A DNA stretch of 64,000 nucleotides from Pseudomonas solani (lineage in GTDB: Bacteria; Pseudomonadota; Gammaproteobacteria; Pseudomonadales; Pseudomonadaceae). Position 1 is the stretch's first letter. Every line of letters starts with the position of its first letter. Positions 27,489-36,193 of the stretch are shown in pieces. Under the pieces are notes generated by a model. The model was given only the letters and a program-made list of their open reading frames with translations, was not told where the DNA came from and searched no databases. Where the stretch lies: the NCBI RefSeq assembly GCF_026072635.1, contig NZ_AP023081.1, forward strand, positions 1,758,501-1,822,500, in the 5' to 3' direction. The position numbers and the translations under genes are program-made.

Positions 27489-27505
27489 CGCACCGCAATG
27501 GTGCG
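27489..27505. promoter_or_regulatory. NtrC binding site upstream of ntrB
   Basis: CGCACCGCAATGGTGCG is a perfect GCACC-N5-GGTGC palindrome, inside a larger 25-bp inverted repeat (27485-27509). It lies 118 bp before the ntrB sigma-54 element. It could be read as a terminator hairpin for the DUF4124 operon, but no T-tract follows. Confidence 0.75.
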
Positions 27506-27550
27506 TCACGCTGCACCGATTTCTATACTCTCCCCATTTTGGTTCGCCCG

Positions 27551-27567
27551 CGCACCGCCGCGCTGCG
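27551..27567. promoter_or_regulatory. Second NtrC-like site upstream of ntrB
   Basis: CGCACCGCCGCGCTGCG matches GCACC-N5-GGTGC at 9 of 10 arm positions. It is 62 bp, about six helical turns, downstream of the first site. Confidence 0.5.
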
Positions 27568-27622
27568 CTGAAAAGCAGCCGCAAGCGGCTGGTTGCCTGT
27601 TTCAGCGCGTCTTTTCAGGGCT

Positions 27623-27638
27623 TGGTTTGCTTCTTGCA
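27623..27638 (+). promoter_or_regulatory. Candidate sigma-54 promoter of ntrBC
   Basis: TGGTTTGCTTCTTGCA has GG and GC 10 bases apart and a perfect TTGCA right half; the left half diverges from CACG. It lies 32 bases before the ntrB ATG, which leaves a leader of about 20 bases. Confidence 0.6.
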
Positions 27639-27669
27639 TTTTCCTGCCCATCGCCGAGATGCCCGACCT

Positions 27670-28751
27670 ATGACCATCAACGACGCCCTGCACCGACTGC
27701 TGCTCGACAACCTGACCACCGCGGTGATCCTGCTCAATGCCGACCTGCGGCTGGAGTACATGAACCCGGCGGCGGAAATGCTTCTGGCCGTCAGCGGCCA
27801 GCGCAGCCATGGCCAGTTCATCAGCGAGCTGTTCACCGAATCCCCCGAGGCGCTGACCTCGCTGCGCCAGGCGGTGGAAGAGGCGCACCCCTTCACCAAG
27901 CGCGAAGCCATGCTCACCTCCCTCGCCGGGCAGACCCTGACGGTGGACTACGCGGTGACGCCCATCCTCAACAAGGGCGCCACCCTGCTGCTGCTGGAAG
28001 TACACCCGCGCGACCGGCTGCTGCGCATCACCAAGGAAGAGGCGCAACTGTCCAAGCAGGAGACCACCAAGCTGCTGGTGCGCGGCCTCGCCCACGAGAT
28101 CAAGAACCCCCTGGGCGGCATTCGCGGTGCCGCCCAACTGCTGTCCCGGGAACTGCCGGAAGAGCACCTGAAGGACTACACCAACGTCATCATCGAAGAG
28201 GCGGACCGCCTGCGGAACCTGGTGGACCGCATGCTCGGCTCCAACAAGCTGCCGTCCCTGGCGATGACCAACGTCCACGAAGTGCTGGAGCGCGTCTGCA
28301 GCCTGGTGGAAGCCGAGAGCCAGGGCGGCATCACGCTGGTGCGCGACTACGACCCGAGCATCCCGGATGTGCTCATCGACCGCGAGCAGATGATCCAGGC
28401 CGTGCTCAATATCGTGCGCAACGCCATGCAGGCCATCTCCGCCAACAACGACCTGCGCCTCGGGCGCATCACCCTGCGTTCGCGCACCCTGCGCCAGTTC
28501 ACCATCGGCCACACCCGGCATCGCCTGGTGACAAAGGTGGAGATCATCGACAACGGCCCGGGCATCCCGCCCGAACTGCAGGAAACCATCTTCTATCCCA
28601 TGGTCAGCGGGCGCCCCGACGGTACCGGGCTCGGGCTGGCCATCGCCCAGAACATCATCAGCCAGCACCAGGGCCTGATCGAGTGTGAGAGCCACCCCGG
28701 CCACACCGTCTTCTCGATCTTCCTGCCGCTGGAACAAGGAGCCACATCCTC

Positions 28752-28755
<4 letters not shown>
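27670..28755 (+). CDS. ntrB: Nitrogen regulation sensor kinase NtrB (GlnL)
   Basis: A 361-residue cytosolic histidine kinase/phosphatase that reads nitrogen status through the PII protein and acts on NtrC. A PAS domain covers about residues 8-75. The H-box is LAHEIKNPLGG with His142 as phosphorylation site, the N-box is VLNIVRNAMQAI, and G-boxes DNGPGIPPELQ and DGTGLGLAIAQNI bind ATP. Length matches P. aeruginosa NtrB. The ATG at 27670 has a weak ribosome binding site; a longer frame adds 16 residues without family sequence. Its end overlaps the ntrC start by 4 bases (ATGA), so the two are translationally coupled. Confidence 0.96.
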
Positions 28756-30188
<1,433 letters not shown>

Positions 30189-30220
30189 TTCTCTCCGCCC
30201 CACCCCTCCCCCCCTTCCAT

Positions 30221-30242
30221 ACGCGGGCCTGCTGGCCCGCGT
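30221..30242 (+). terminator. Hairpin after ntrC
   Basis: A perfect 9-bp stem ACGCGGGCC/GGCCCGCGT (30221-30229 with 30234-30242) with a TGCT loop, 33 bases after the ntrC stop. It lacks a T-tract, so termination may depend on Rho or be incomplete. Confidence 0.45.
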
Positions 30243-30273
30243 GACGCATCCGGCGGCCCCCGCCCTCCGCGTT

Positions 30274-30357
30274 GTAGGAGCGAGTCCGTTCGCGACGGAT
30301 CGCTGGCCGATCCCCAAGCCCCTCGGAAAGGCCCACCGCGAATGGATTCGCTCCTGC
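30274..30357. repeat. Inverted pair of REP-like elements
   Basis: TAGGAGCGAGTCCGTTCGCGA at 30275-30295 is repeated in inverted orientation at 30337-30357 (its complement reads GCAGGAGCGAATCCATTCGCG) with a few base differences. Each copy is itself palindromic. The arrangement resembles a two-element REP mosaic, and a related single copy lies near 2246-2263. Confidence 0.6.
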
Positions 30358-30471
30358 TCCCTCCCTTGCCCTCCCACGCCCCGAACTCCCCGTAGAGCAG
30401 CCATCCAGACGCCTGCGCGACCTGCACCAGGGCGGGCTACAGTCGCTAAAAAACGATCCCCGCTGGTGCCA

Positions 30472-30488
30472 CGCACCGCTTCGGCGCA
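30472..30488. promoter_or_regulatory. Candidate NtrC site upstream of the small RNA
   Basis: CGCACCGCTTCGGCGCA matches GCACC-N5-GGTGC at 9 of 10 arm positions. It lies about 170 bp upstream of the sigma-54 promoter. A half-site-like TGCACCAGGGCGGGCT occurs 50 bp further upstream. Confidence 0.5.
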
Positions 30489-30657
30489 TCAAAAACGTGC
30501 TCAGAAAATGGCCAGGAATCAGCGAGAAACGGCCTGCAGGCGGTCATGTCGAGTAACAACGGAAAAGCGCGCGAAACGCTACAGGCCAGGAATTACGGGA
30601 CTTTCAGAGCTGAAGAGCGATGCGAAGCGAGCCTGAACAGGCATCACGAATAAAAAC

Positions 30658-30673
30658 TGGCACACCCCCTGCA
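30658..30673 (+). promoter_or_regulatory. Sigma-54 promoter of the NrsZ-like RNA
   Basis: TGGCACACCCCCTGCA has GG and GC 10 bases apart and matches TGGCACG-N4-TTGCA at all but two positions. Transcription should start at about 30684. Confidence 0.8.
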
Positions 30674-30683
30674 TTGGTAGAGA

Positions 30684-30944
30684 CAACCAGTTTCGGGGAC
30701 CTTGGTACAGGCAGGCCGGGGATCCCTCTTTTATGCAAGACCCTTCGCTGCCAGCGTCACCGCGTCGAGCCAGGCTCCGCGCGCGCACGGCGAAGGGGAA
30801 CGGTTTTGGGGGCCTTGGTACAGGCAGGCCGGGGAACCCCCTTTCTTACACCGCCACGCCGTAACGGCAGCCACAGGCCCGGACAGCGCAGCGACAACCC
30901 TTTTGGGGACCCAGGTACAGGCAGGCCGGGGAATCCCCTTTCTT
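30684..30944 (+). ncRNA. nrsZ: NrsZ-like nitrogen-regulated small RNA with three repeated modules
   Basis: A stretch of about 260 bases without an ORF, directly downstream of a sigma-54 promoter and between ntrC and the convergent gene before trmL. It contains three copies of a module of about 42 bases (30691-30732, 30804-30845, 30901-30942). All three share the 19-mer GGTACAGGCAGGCCGGGGA, starting at 30704, 30817 and 30914. In each, a G-rich 5' arm can pair with a C-rich 3' arm: GGGGA/TCCCT, GGGGG/CCCCC and GGGGA/TCCCC, so the innermost pair switches between A-T and G-C together. In P. aeruginosa the NtrBC- and sigma-54-dependent small RNA NrsZ lies at the same place and is built of repeated modules. 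The third module ends one base into the stop codon of the convergent gene. Exact ends are estimated. Confidence 0.82.
30691..30942 (+). repeat. Three direct repeats (NrsZ modules)
   Basis: Imperfect 42-base repeats with identical 19-base cores. The start-to-start distances of the cores are 113 and 97 bases. The spacers between them are not similar to each other. Confidence 0.9.
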
Positions 30945-31320
30945 ATCCCTCCCGCAGGCTGATCTGCAGCCGCCACTTGCCGTCCACCTCTGCACCGCTC
31001 CACTCCCCATGCAGGGGGCGGGTGGCCACGAAGTGCAGCAACAGCCCGTTCCGACTCATCTGCAATCGCCAGTTCAGCGCCTTGTCCCCCAGCTGCAGGT
31101 GGCCTTGCTGCGGCTCGGCGCTGGCATCGAAGAGAAAGGCCAGCGCACCGTCCATATGCTCCGCATGCTGGCGGGGTTCGTCGTTGAACCACAGCGCCAG
31201 GCCGCCCGGCACTTCCTCCACCCGTTCCAGGTGGATCGGCCCTGGCGCGGTCAGGCGGCCGATCATCATGCCCACCAGCAGTCCGAAAATCGCCAACGAG
31301 CCCAAAAAGCGCGGCCACAT
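30943..31320 (-). CDS. Hypothetical single-pass membrane protein
   Basis: A 125-residue protein with one membrane segment at about residues 7-23 (GSLAIFGLLVGMMIGRL) and a periplasmic domain of about 100 residues rich in beta-type sequence (HLERVEEVPGGLALWFNDEP, LALGDKALNW-like LQLGDKALNWRLQMSRNG). It has no cysteines in the mature part. No named family is recognised; a gene at the same place exists in P. aeruginosa. The ATG at 31320 is preferred because GAGG lies about 8 bases upstream; a longer frame to 31383 would overlap the trmL start codon on the other strand. It is convergent with the small-RNA locus. Confidence 0.7.
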   Translation of the reverse strand: MWPRFLGSLAIFGLLVGMMIGRLTAPGPIHLERVEEVPGGLALWFNDEPRQHAEHMDGALAFLFDASAEPQQGHLQLGDKALNWRLQMSRNGLLLHFVATRPLHGEWSGAEVDGKWRLQISLREG

Positions 31321-31381
31321 GCGCCGCCTCGGGTCCTCATCGGGAGTAGAATGCCGCCGGTTTTGGCGCTGGGGGCCACGC

Positions 31382-31843
31382 ATGTTTCACGTCATCCTTT
31401 TTCAACCGGAAATTCCGCCGAACACCGGCAACATTATCAGGCTGTGCGCCAACTCGGGCTGCCACCTGCACCTGATCGAACCCCTGGGTTTCGAGCTCGA
31501 CGACAAGCGCCTGCGCCGCGCCGGGCTGGACTACCACGAGTACGCCACCCTGCAGCGCCACGCCGACCTGGAAAGCTGCCTGGCGAGCCTGGGGCACCCC
31601 CGCGTGTTCGCCTTCACCACCAAGGGCACGCAGCTGTTCCACGAGGTTGCCTTCGAGAAGGGCGACGCCTTTCTTTTCGGCCCGGAAAGCCGCGGCCTGC
31701 CGGAGGAGGTGCGCAACGCCCTGCCGCCCGAGCAGCGCCTGCTCCTGCCCATGCGCCCCGGCTGCCGCAGCCTGAACCTGTCCAACACGGTGGCGGTGGC
31801 GGTCTACGAGGCCTGGCGCCAGCACGGTTTCAGCCTGGACTGA
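31382..31843 (+). CDS. trmL: tRNA (cytidine/uridine 34) 2'-O-methyltransferase TrmL
   Basis: A 153-residue SPOUT-class enzyme that methylates the wobble ribose of tRNA-Leu isoacceptors. It begins MFHVILFQPEIPPNTGNIIR, typical of TrmL/YibK. The SAM-binding trefoil knot is seen in FLFGPESRGLPEE and LNLSNTVAVAVYEA. Length is usual. The ATG at 31382 gives the known N-terminus; the open frame upstream runs through the small-RNA repeats and is not coding. A strong terminator follows 18 bases after the stop. Confidence 0.95.
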   Translation: MFHVILFQPEIPPNTGNIIRLCANSGCHLHLIEPLGFELDDKRLRRAGLDYHEYATLQRHADLESCLASLGHPRVFAFTTKGTQLFHEVAFEKGDAFLFGPESRGLPEEVRNALPPEQRLLLPMRPGCRSLNLSNTVAVAVYEAWRQHGFSLD

Positions 31844-31861
31844 GGGCCATCGCCCGCCCAC

Positions 31862-31889
31862 AAAAAAGCGCCCCTCGGGGCGCTTTTTT
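31862..31889. terminator. Bidirectional terminator between trmL and secB
   Basis: A perfect stem AAAAAAGCGCCCC/GGGGCGCTTTTTT (31862-31874 with 31877-31889) serving convergent trmL and secB. Confidence 0.93.
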
Positions 31890-31902
31890 CATCCAGCGCG
31901 GA

Positions 31903-32388
31903 TCAGGCGTTGGCCGGGGCTTCGCCGGCGGCCTGCAGGCGCGCCATTTCCTGCGCGTACAGGGCGTCGAAGTTCACCGGAGCCAGCATCAGCGCCGGGA
32001 AGGAGCCACGTACGACGAGGCTGTCCAGGGTTTCGCGGGCGTAGGGGAACAGGATGTTCGGGCAGAAGGCACCCAGGGTGTGGCTCATGGAAGTCGCATC
32101 CAGGCCCTTGATCAGGAAGATGCCGGCCTGCTGCACTTCGGCGATGAAGGCGGTCTCTTCGCCGTTCTTCACGGTCACGGAAAGGGTCAGCACCACTTCG
32201 TGGAAATCACCGTCCAGCGACTTCTGGCGGGTGTTCAGGTCCAGCGCCACGCTCGGGGTCCACTCCTGACGGAAGATCTCGGGGCTCTTGGGGGCCTCGA
32301 ACGACAGGTCACGCACATAGATACGCTGCAGCGAGAATTGCGGGTTCTGGGCTTCCTGGGAAGCGCCGTTGCTTGCTTGTTCAGTCAT
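31903..32388 (-). CDS. secB: Protein-export chaperone SecB
   Basis: A 161-residue cytosolic tetrameric chaperone that keeps preproteins unfolded and hands them to SecA. Recognisable segments are FSLQRIYVRDLSFEAPKSPE, EVQQAGIFLIKGLD and TLGAFCPNILFPYARETLDS. The N-terminal 15 residues are polar and variable. The start at 32388 (MTEQASNGA) was preferred to an upstream in-frame start at 32427. It is the last gene of the rhodanese-grxC-secB operon and ends at a strong terminator. Confidence 0.97.
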   Translation of the reverse strand: MTEQASNGASQEAQNPQFSLQRIYVRDLSFEAPKSPEIFRQEWTPSVALDLNTRQKSLDGDFHEVVLTLSVTVKNGEETAFIAEVQQAGIFLIKGLDATSMSHTLGAFCPNILFPYARETLDSLVVRGSFPALMLAPVNFDALYAQEMARLQAAGEAPANA

Positions 32389-32423
32389 GGCAGAGCCTTC
32401 TTGTTCGTACGTTTCTAGTGGGG

Positions 32424-32678
32424 TCACGCCTTGAGCAGAGCATCCAGCTTGCCCGCCCGCTCAAGGGCATAAAGGTCGTCACAGCCGCCCACATGGGTCG
32501 AACCGATCCATATCTGCGGCACCGAGGTACGCCCCGCCTTGCGGGTCATCTCGGCGCGGACGTCGGGCTTGCCATCGACACGGATCTCTTCGTACTGGAC
32601 GCCCTTGTTGCCGAGCAATTGCTTGGCCCGGATACAGTAAGGGCACCAATCGCTGGAATAGATGACGACGGCAGCCAT
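32424..32678 (-). CDS. grxC: Glutaredoxin 3
   Basis: An 84-residue dithiol glutaredoxin. The redox motif CPYC is at 12-15 (YSSDWCPYC). The glutathione-binding TSVPQIWIGSTHVGGCDD follows. It reduces disulfides and glutathione-mixed disulfides in the cytosol. The ATG at 32678 is preferred; a GTG two codons earlier (32684) overlaps the stop of the upstream rhodanese gene. Operon with the rhodanese upstream and secB 35 bases downstream. Confidence 0.95.
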   Translation of the reverse strand: MAAVVIYSSDWCPYCIRAKQLLGNKGVQYEEIRVDGKPDVRAEMTRKAGRTSVPQIWIGSTHVGGCDDLYALERAGKLDALLKA

Positions 32679-32680
32679 AT

Positions 32681-33094
32681 TCACTTCACCAACGGCAGGT
32701 TTTCGCCGCGCCAGCTGCCGATGCCGCCAGACAGCTTGAGGGCGGTGAAGCCGGCTTTTTGCAGGTCACGGCAGACAGTGCCAGCGTGCTGGCCCATGGT
32801 GTCGACCACTATGATGGTCTTGTCCTTATGCTTATCCAGCTCCGCAAGGCGAGCAGCCAGCTTTTCGTAGGGGATGTTCAGCGAGTCGACGATACGACCG
32901 GCGGCGAAATCCTTGTTGCTGCGCACGTCGAGGACGATGCCCTGGCCACCGTTGACCAGCGCGGTGAGCTCGCGGGTGCTGATGCTGCGGCCACCACGAC
33001 GCAGTTCGTGGGCGATCAGCAGCACCAGCAGGACGACGAAGGATGCGCTCAGCACATAGTGGTTAGTGGCAAATTCAATCAGGTGGGCGAACAT
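32681..33094 (-). CDS. Membrane-anchored rhodanese-like domain protein
   Basis: A 137-residue protein with an N-terminal membrane segment (about residues 10-28, HYVLSASFVVLLVLLIAHEL) and a cytosolic rhodanese domain (about 40-135; GIVLDVRSNKDFAAGRIVDS). At the place of the active-site loop the sequence reads VVDTMGQHAGTVCRDL, so the usual catalytic Cys at the start of the loop is not where it would be expected, and a Cys appears later. Sulfurtransferase activity is therefore doubtful. It is the first gene of the operon with grxC and secB and lies divergent to gpmI. This E. coli YibN-like order (rhodanese, grxC, secB next to gpmI) is conserved in many proteobacteria. Confidence 0.9.
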   Translation of the reverse strand: MFAHLIEFATNHYVLSASFVVLLVLLIAHELRRGGRSISTRELTALVNGGQGIVLDVRSNKDFAAGRIVDSLNIPYEKLAARLAELDKHKDKTIIVVDTMGQHAGTVCRDLQKAGFTALKLSGGIGSWRGENLPLVK

Positions 33095-33238
33095 CGACGG
33101 GTCCCGGGACGGTAAAATGCCGGCCAGTATACACAGCACCACAGGTCCACCAAACCCCGCACGGCGGTGACGTACAAGGAACTTGTACGTAAAATGCCGC
33201 TCCCTTTTTGATCTTCTTGTGCCATGCGAGTCGGACTT

Positions 33239-34774
33239 ATGACAGCCACGCCCAAACCCCTGGTTCTGATCATCCTGGACGGCTTCGGTCACAGCGACAG
33301 TCCCGAATACAACGCCATCTACGCGGCCACCAAACCGGTGTACGACCGCCTGCTGGCCACCCAGCCCCACGGCCTGATCTCCGGCAGCGGCATGGACGTG
33401 GGCCTGCCCGACGGGCAGATGGGCAACTCCGAGGTCGGCCACATGAACCTCGGCGCCGGCCGCGTGGTGTACCAGGACTTCACCCGCGTCACCAAGGCCA
33501 TCCGCGATGGCGAGTTCTTCAACAACCCGGTGATCGTCGAAGCCGTGGACAAGGCCGTCGCCGCCGGCAAGGCCGTGCACTTCATGGGCCTGCTCTCCGA
33601 CGGCGGCGTGCACAGCCACCAGGACCACCTGGTCGCCATGGCCGAACTGGCCGCCCAGCGCGGTGCCGAGAAGATCTACCTGCACGCCTTCCTCGACGGC
33701 CGCGACACCCCGCCGAAGAGCGCCGAGCCGTCCATCAAGCTGCTCGACGACGCCTTCGCCCGCCTCGGCAAGGGCCGCATCGCCAGCCTGATCGGCCGCT
33801 ACTTCGCCATGGACCGCGACAACCGCTGGGACCGCGTCGAAGCCGCCTACAACCTCATCACCGAAGGCCGGTCCGAGTTCACCGCCACCAGCGCCGCCGA
33901 AGGCCTGGCCGCCGCCTACGAGCGCGGCGAGAGCGACGAATTCGTCAAGGCCACCCGTATCGGCGACGCCGCCCCGGTGGAAGATGGCGACGCGGTGATC
34001 TTCATGAACTTCCGCGCCGACCGCGCCCGCGAGCTGTCCCGCGCCTTCGTCGAGCCCGGCTTCAAGGAGTTCCCGCGCCAGCGCGAGATCGCCCTGGCCG
34101 GCTACGTGATGCTCACCCAGTACGCCGCCAGCATCCCCGCGCCCAGCGCCTACAAGCCCGAATCGCTGAACAACGTGCTGGGCGAATACCTGGCCGCCAA
34201 CGGCAAGACCCAGCTGCGCATCGCCGAGACCGAGAAGTACGCCCACGTGACCTTCTTCTTCTCAGGCGGCCGCGAAGAGCCCTTCGAAGGCGAGGAACGC
34301 ATCCTCATCCCGTCGCCCAAGGTCGCCACCTACGACCTGCAGCCGGAAATGAGCGCCCCCGAGGTGACCGACCGCATCGTCGACGCCATCGAGAACCTGC
34401 GCTACGACGTGATCATCGTGAACTACGCCAACGGCGACATGGTCGGCCACACCGGCGTGTTCGAGGCCGCGGTCAAGGCCGTCGAGTGCCTGGACACCTG
34501 CCTCGGCCGCATCACCACGGCCCTCGACAAGGTCGGCGGTGAAGCGCTGATCACCGCCGACCACGGCAACGTCGAGCAGATGGAAGACGAAATGACCGGC
34601 CAGGCGCACACCGCGCACACCTGTGAGCCGGTGCCCTTCATCTATTACGGCAAGCGCCAGGTGAGCCTGCGCGAAGGCGGCGTGCTCGCCGACGTGGCGC
34701 CGACCCTGCTGACCCTGATGGGCCTGCCGGTGCCGGCCGAGATGACCGGCAAGACCATCGTCGAGCTGAAATGA
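33239..34774 (+). CDS. gpmI: Phosphoglycerate mutase, cofactor-independent
   Basis: A 511-residue Mn-dependent enzyme interconverting 3- and 2-phosphoglycerate in glycolysis and gluconeogenesis. It starts MTATPKPLVLIILDGFGHSD. The phosphoserine nucleophile is Ser64 in GQMGNSEVGHMNLGAGR. Other metal-site motifs include FMNFRADRAREL and DHGNVEQM. Length matches the family. An ATG 5 codons upstream (33224) is possible, but the N-terminus beginning MTATPKP agrees with what I recall of P. aeruginosa. A terminator follows. Confidence 0.96.
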   Translation: MTATPKPLVLIILDGFGHSDSPEYNAIYAATKPVYDRLLATQPHGLISGSGMDVGLPDGQMGNSEVGHMNLGAGRVVYQDFTRVTKAIRDGEFFNNPVIVEAVDKAVAAGKAVHFMGLLSDGGVHSHQDHLVAMAELAAQRGAEKIYLHAFLDGRDTPPKSAEPSIKLLDDAFARLGKGRIASLIGRYFAMDRDNRWDRVEAAYNLITEGRSEFTATSAAEGLAAAYERGESDEFVKATRIGDAAPVEDGDAVIFMNFRADRARELSRAFVEPGFKEFPRQREIALAGYVMLTQYAASIPAPSAYKPESLNNVLGEYLAANGKTQLRIAETEKYAHVTFFFSGGREEPFEGEERILIPSPKVATYDLQPEMSAPEVTDRIVDAIENLRYDVIIVNYANGDMVGHTGVFEAAVKAVECLDTCLGRITTALDKVGGEALITADHGNVEQMEDEMTGQAHTAHTCEPVPFIYYGKRQVSLREGGVLADVAPTLLTLMGLPVPAEMTGKTIVELK

Positions 34775-34811
34775 GCAGCGCGCCGACCACCGGCGCAGCG
34801 GTTTCGTGTCG

Positions 34812-34847
34812 AACGCCCCAAAGCTCAGGCTTCGGGGCGTTTTTTTT
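34812..34847 (+). terminator. Intrinsic terminator of gpmI
   Basis: An 11-bp stem with one mismatch (CGCCCCAAAGC/GCTTCGGGGCG) followed by eight T residues (34840-34847). Confidence 0.9.
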
Positions 34848-34902
34848 GCCGAGCGCGACGGGCATACTAGGCCGGTCCTCCTCCCTGGTGCCGCACCTCC
34901 CC

Positions 34903-36162
34903 ATGTTTCGCGTCCTCGCCTTCTTCCTCCTTGCCTGCCTGCTCACCCCGGCCATCGCCGACGAGCGCGCGCAGACCCAGCAGCAGCTGGATCAGGCCGC
35001 CAAGGACGTCGCCGAGCTGAAGAAGCTCCTGCAGCAGCTGCAGCAGGAAAAGAGCGGCGTGCAGCAGGACCTGAAGAAGACCGAGTCCGACATGGGCCAG
35101 CTGGAGAAACAGGTCAAGGACCTGCAGCAGGAGCTCGACAAGGGCGAAGACGAGGTCAAGCGCCTGGACCAGGAGAAAAAAAAACTCCAGGGCGCGCGTC
35201 TTGAACAGCAACGGCTGATCGGCATCCAGGCCCGCGCGGCCTACCAGAGCGGCCAGCAGGAATACCTCAAGCTGCTGCTCAACCAGCAGCACCCCGAGAA
35301 ATTCGCCCGCACCCTCACCTACTACGACTACCTCAGCAAGGCCCGCCTGGAACAGCTCGACGCCTTCAACGAGACCCTGCGCCAGTTGGCCAACGTCGAG
35401 CGCGACATGGCTACCCAGCAGGCCGCGCTCATCGAGCAGAAAAGCGCCCTGGACGGCCGTCGCGAGCAGCTCGCCGGCCTGCGCAAGGAGCGCCAGCTGG
35501 CCCTGGCCAAGCTCAACAAGGACGTGACCGACCGCGACCAGAAGCTCAAGGCACGCCAGCAGGAGCAGGCCGACCTCGGCAAGGTACTGAAGACCATCGA
35601 GGAAACCCTCGCCCGCCAGGCCCGCGAAGCCGAGGAAGCGCACAAGCGCGAGCTGGCCGAACGGCAGCGCCAGGAAGACGAGCTCAAGCGCTCCCCGGCC
35701 GCCGCCAAATCCATCTCCGGGCCCCTGGTTTCAAGCACCGGGGGCAATTACGGCGGCCCTTTCGCCAGCGCCCGGGGCAAGCTGCCCTGGCCGGTCGACG
35801 GCCGTCTCGTTGCAAGATTTGGAACTCCTCGCGGCGAAGACGCACGAACTAAGTGGGATGGCGTGCTCATCGGCGCCAGCGCAGGCAGCCAGGTGCGTGC
35901 CGTACATGGGGGGCGCGTGGTATTCGCCGACTGGTTGCGTGGAGCCGGGTTGCTGGTCATCCTCGACCACGGCAACGGTTTCCTCAGCCTGTACGGGCAC
36001 AACCAGAGCCTGTTGAAAAATGCCGGCGACATCGTCAAGGCGGGGGAATCCATCGCCACCGTCGGCACCAGTGGCGGGCAGGACACGCCCGCGTTGTATT
36101 TCGCCATTCGCCAGCAGGGCCGCCCCAGCGACCCCGCGCAATGGTGCCGAGCGCAAGGATAA
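34903..36162 (+). CDS. EnvC-like murein hydrolase activator (degenerate M23 domain)
   Basis: A 419-residue periplasmic protein. The signal peptide covers about residues 1-20 (FRVLAFFLLACLLTPAIADE). A long coiled coil rich in Gln, Glu and Lys fills about 22-265. A LytM/M23 domain is at about 290-417. The domain lacks zinc ligands: the first His position reads KWDGVLIG and the HxH strand reads ALYFAI, while HGNGFLSLYGHN keeps part of the fold. This is the EnvC pattern, in which the domain activates amidases rather than cutting peptidoglycan. It probably works at the division septum with AmiA/B-type amidases encoded elsewhere. ctpA follows after 31 bases, in the order seen in P. aeruginosa. No clear ribosome binding site precedes the ATG. 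Confidence 0.88.
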   Translation: MFRVLAFFLLACLLTPAIADERAQTQQQLDQAAKDVAELKKLLQQLQQEKSGVQQDLKKTESDMGQLEKQVKDLQQELDKGEDEVKRLDQEKKKLQGARLEQQRLIGIQARAAYQSGQQEYLKLLLNQQHPEKFARTLTYYDYLSKARLEQLDAFNETLRQLANVERDMATQQAALIEQKSALDGRREQLAGLRKERQLALAKLNKDVTDRDQKLKARQQEQADLGKVLKTIEETLARQAREAEEAHKRELAERQRQEDELKRSPAAAKSISGPLVSSTGGNYGGPFASARGKLPWPVDGRLVARFGTPRGEDARTKWDGVLIGASAGSQVRAVHGGRVVFADWLRGAGLLVILDHGNGFLSLYGHNQSLLKNAGDIVKAGESIATVGTSGGQDTPALYFAIRQQGRPSDPAQWCRAQG

Positions 36163-36193
36163 GCGCCACTTCATCCAGTAGGAGTTGATTCGC

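Noticed and set aside
27485..27509. Intrinsic terminator for the DUF4124 operon
   Set aside because: The stem is perfect but no T-run follows, and its core is an exact NtrC palindrome at a fitting distance from a sigma-54 element. A double role cannot be excluded.
30691..30942. CRISPR array
   Set aside because: Only three repeats with unequal spacing (97 and 113 bases), no cas genes, and a sigma-54 promoter with compensating stem changes, all of which point to a small RNA.
30620..31381. A long N-terminal extension of trmL
   Set aside because: The open frame runs through the small-RNA modules and the antisense of another gene; the family starts at MFHVILFQPE, at 31382.
32682..32684. GTG start for grxC
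   Set aside because: The ATG two codons later gives the usual 84-residue protein, with a better spaced purine stretch upstream.
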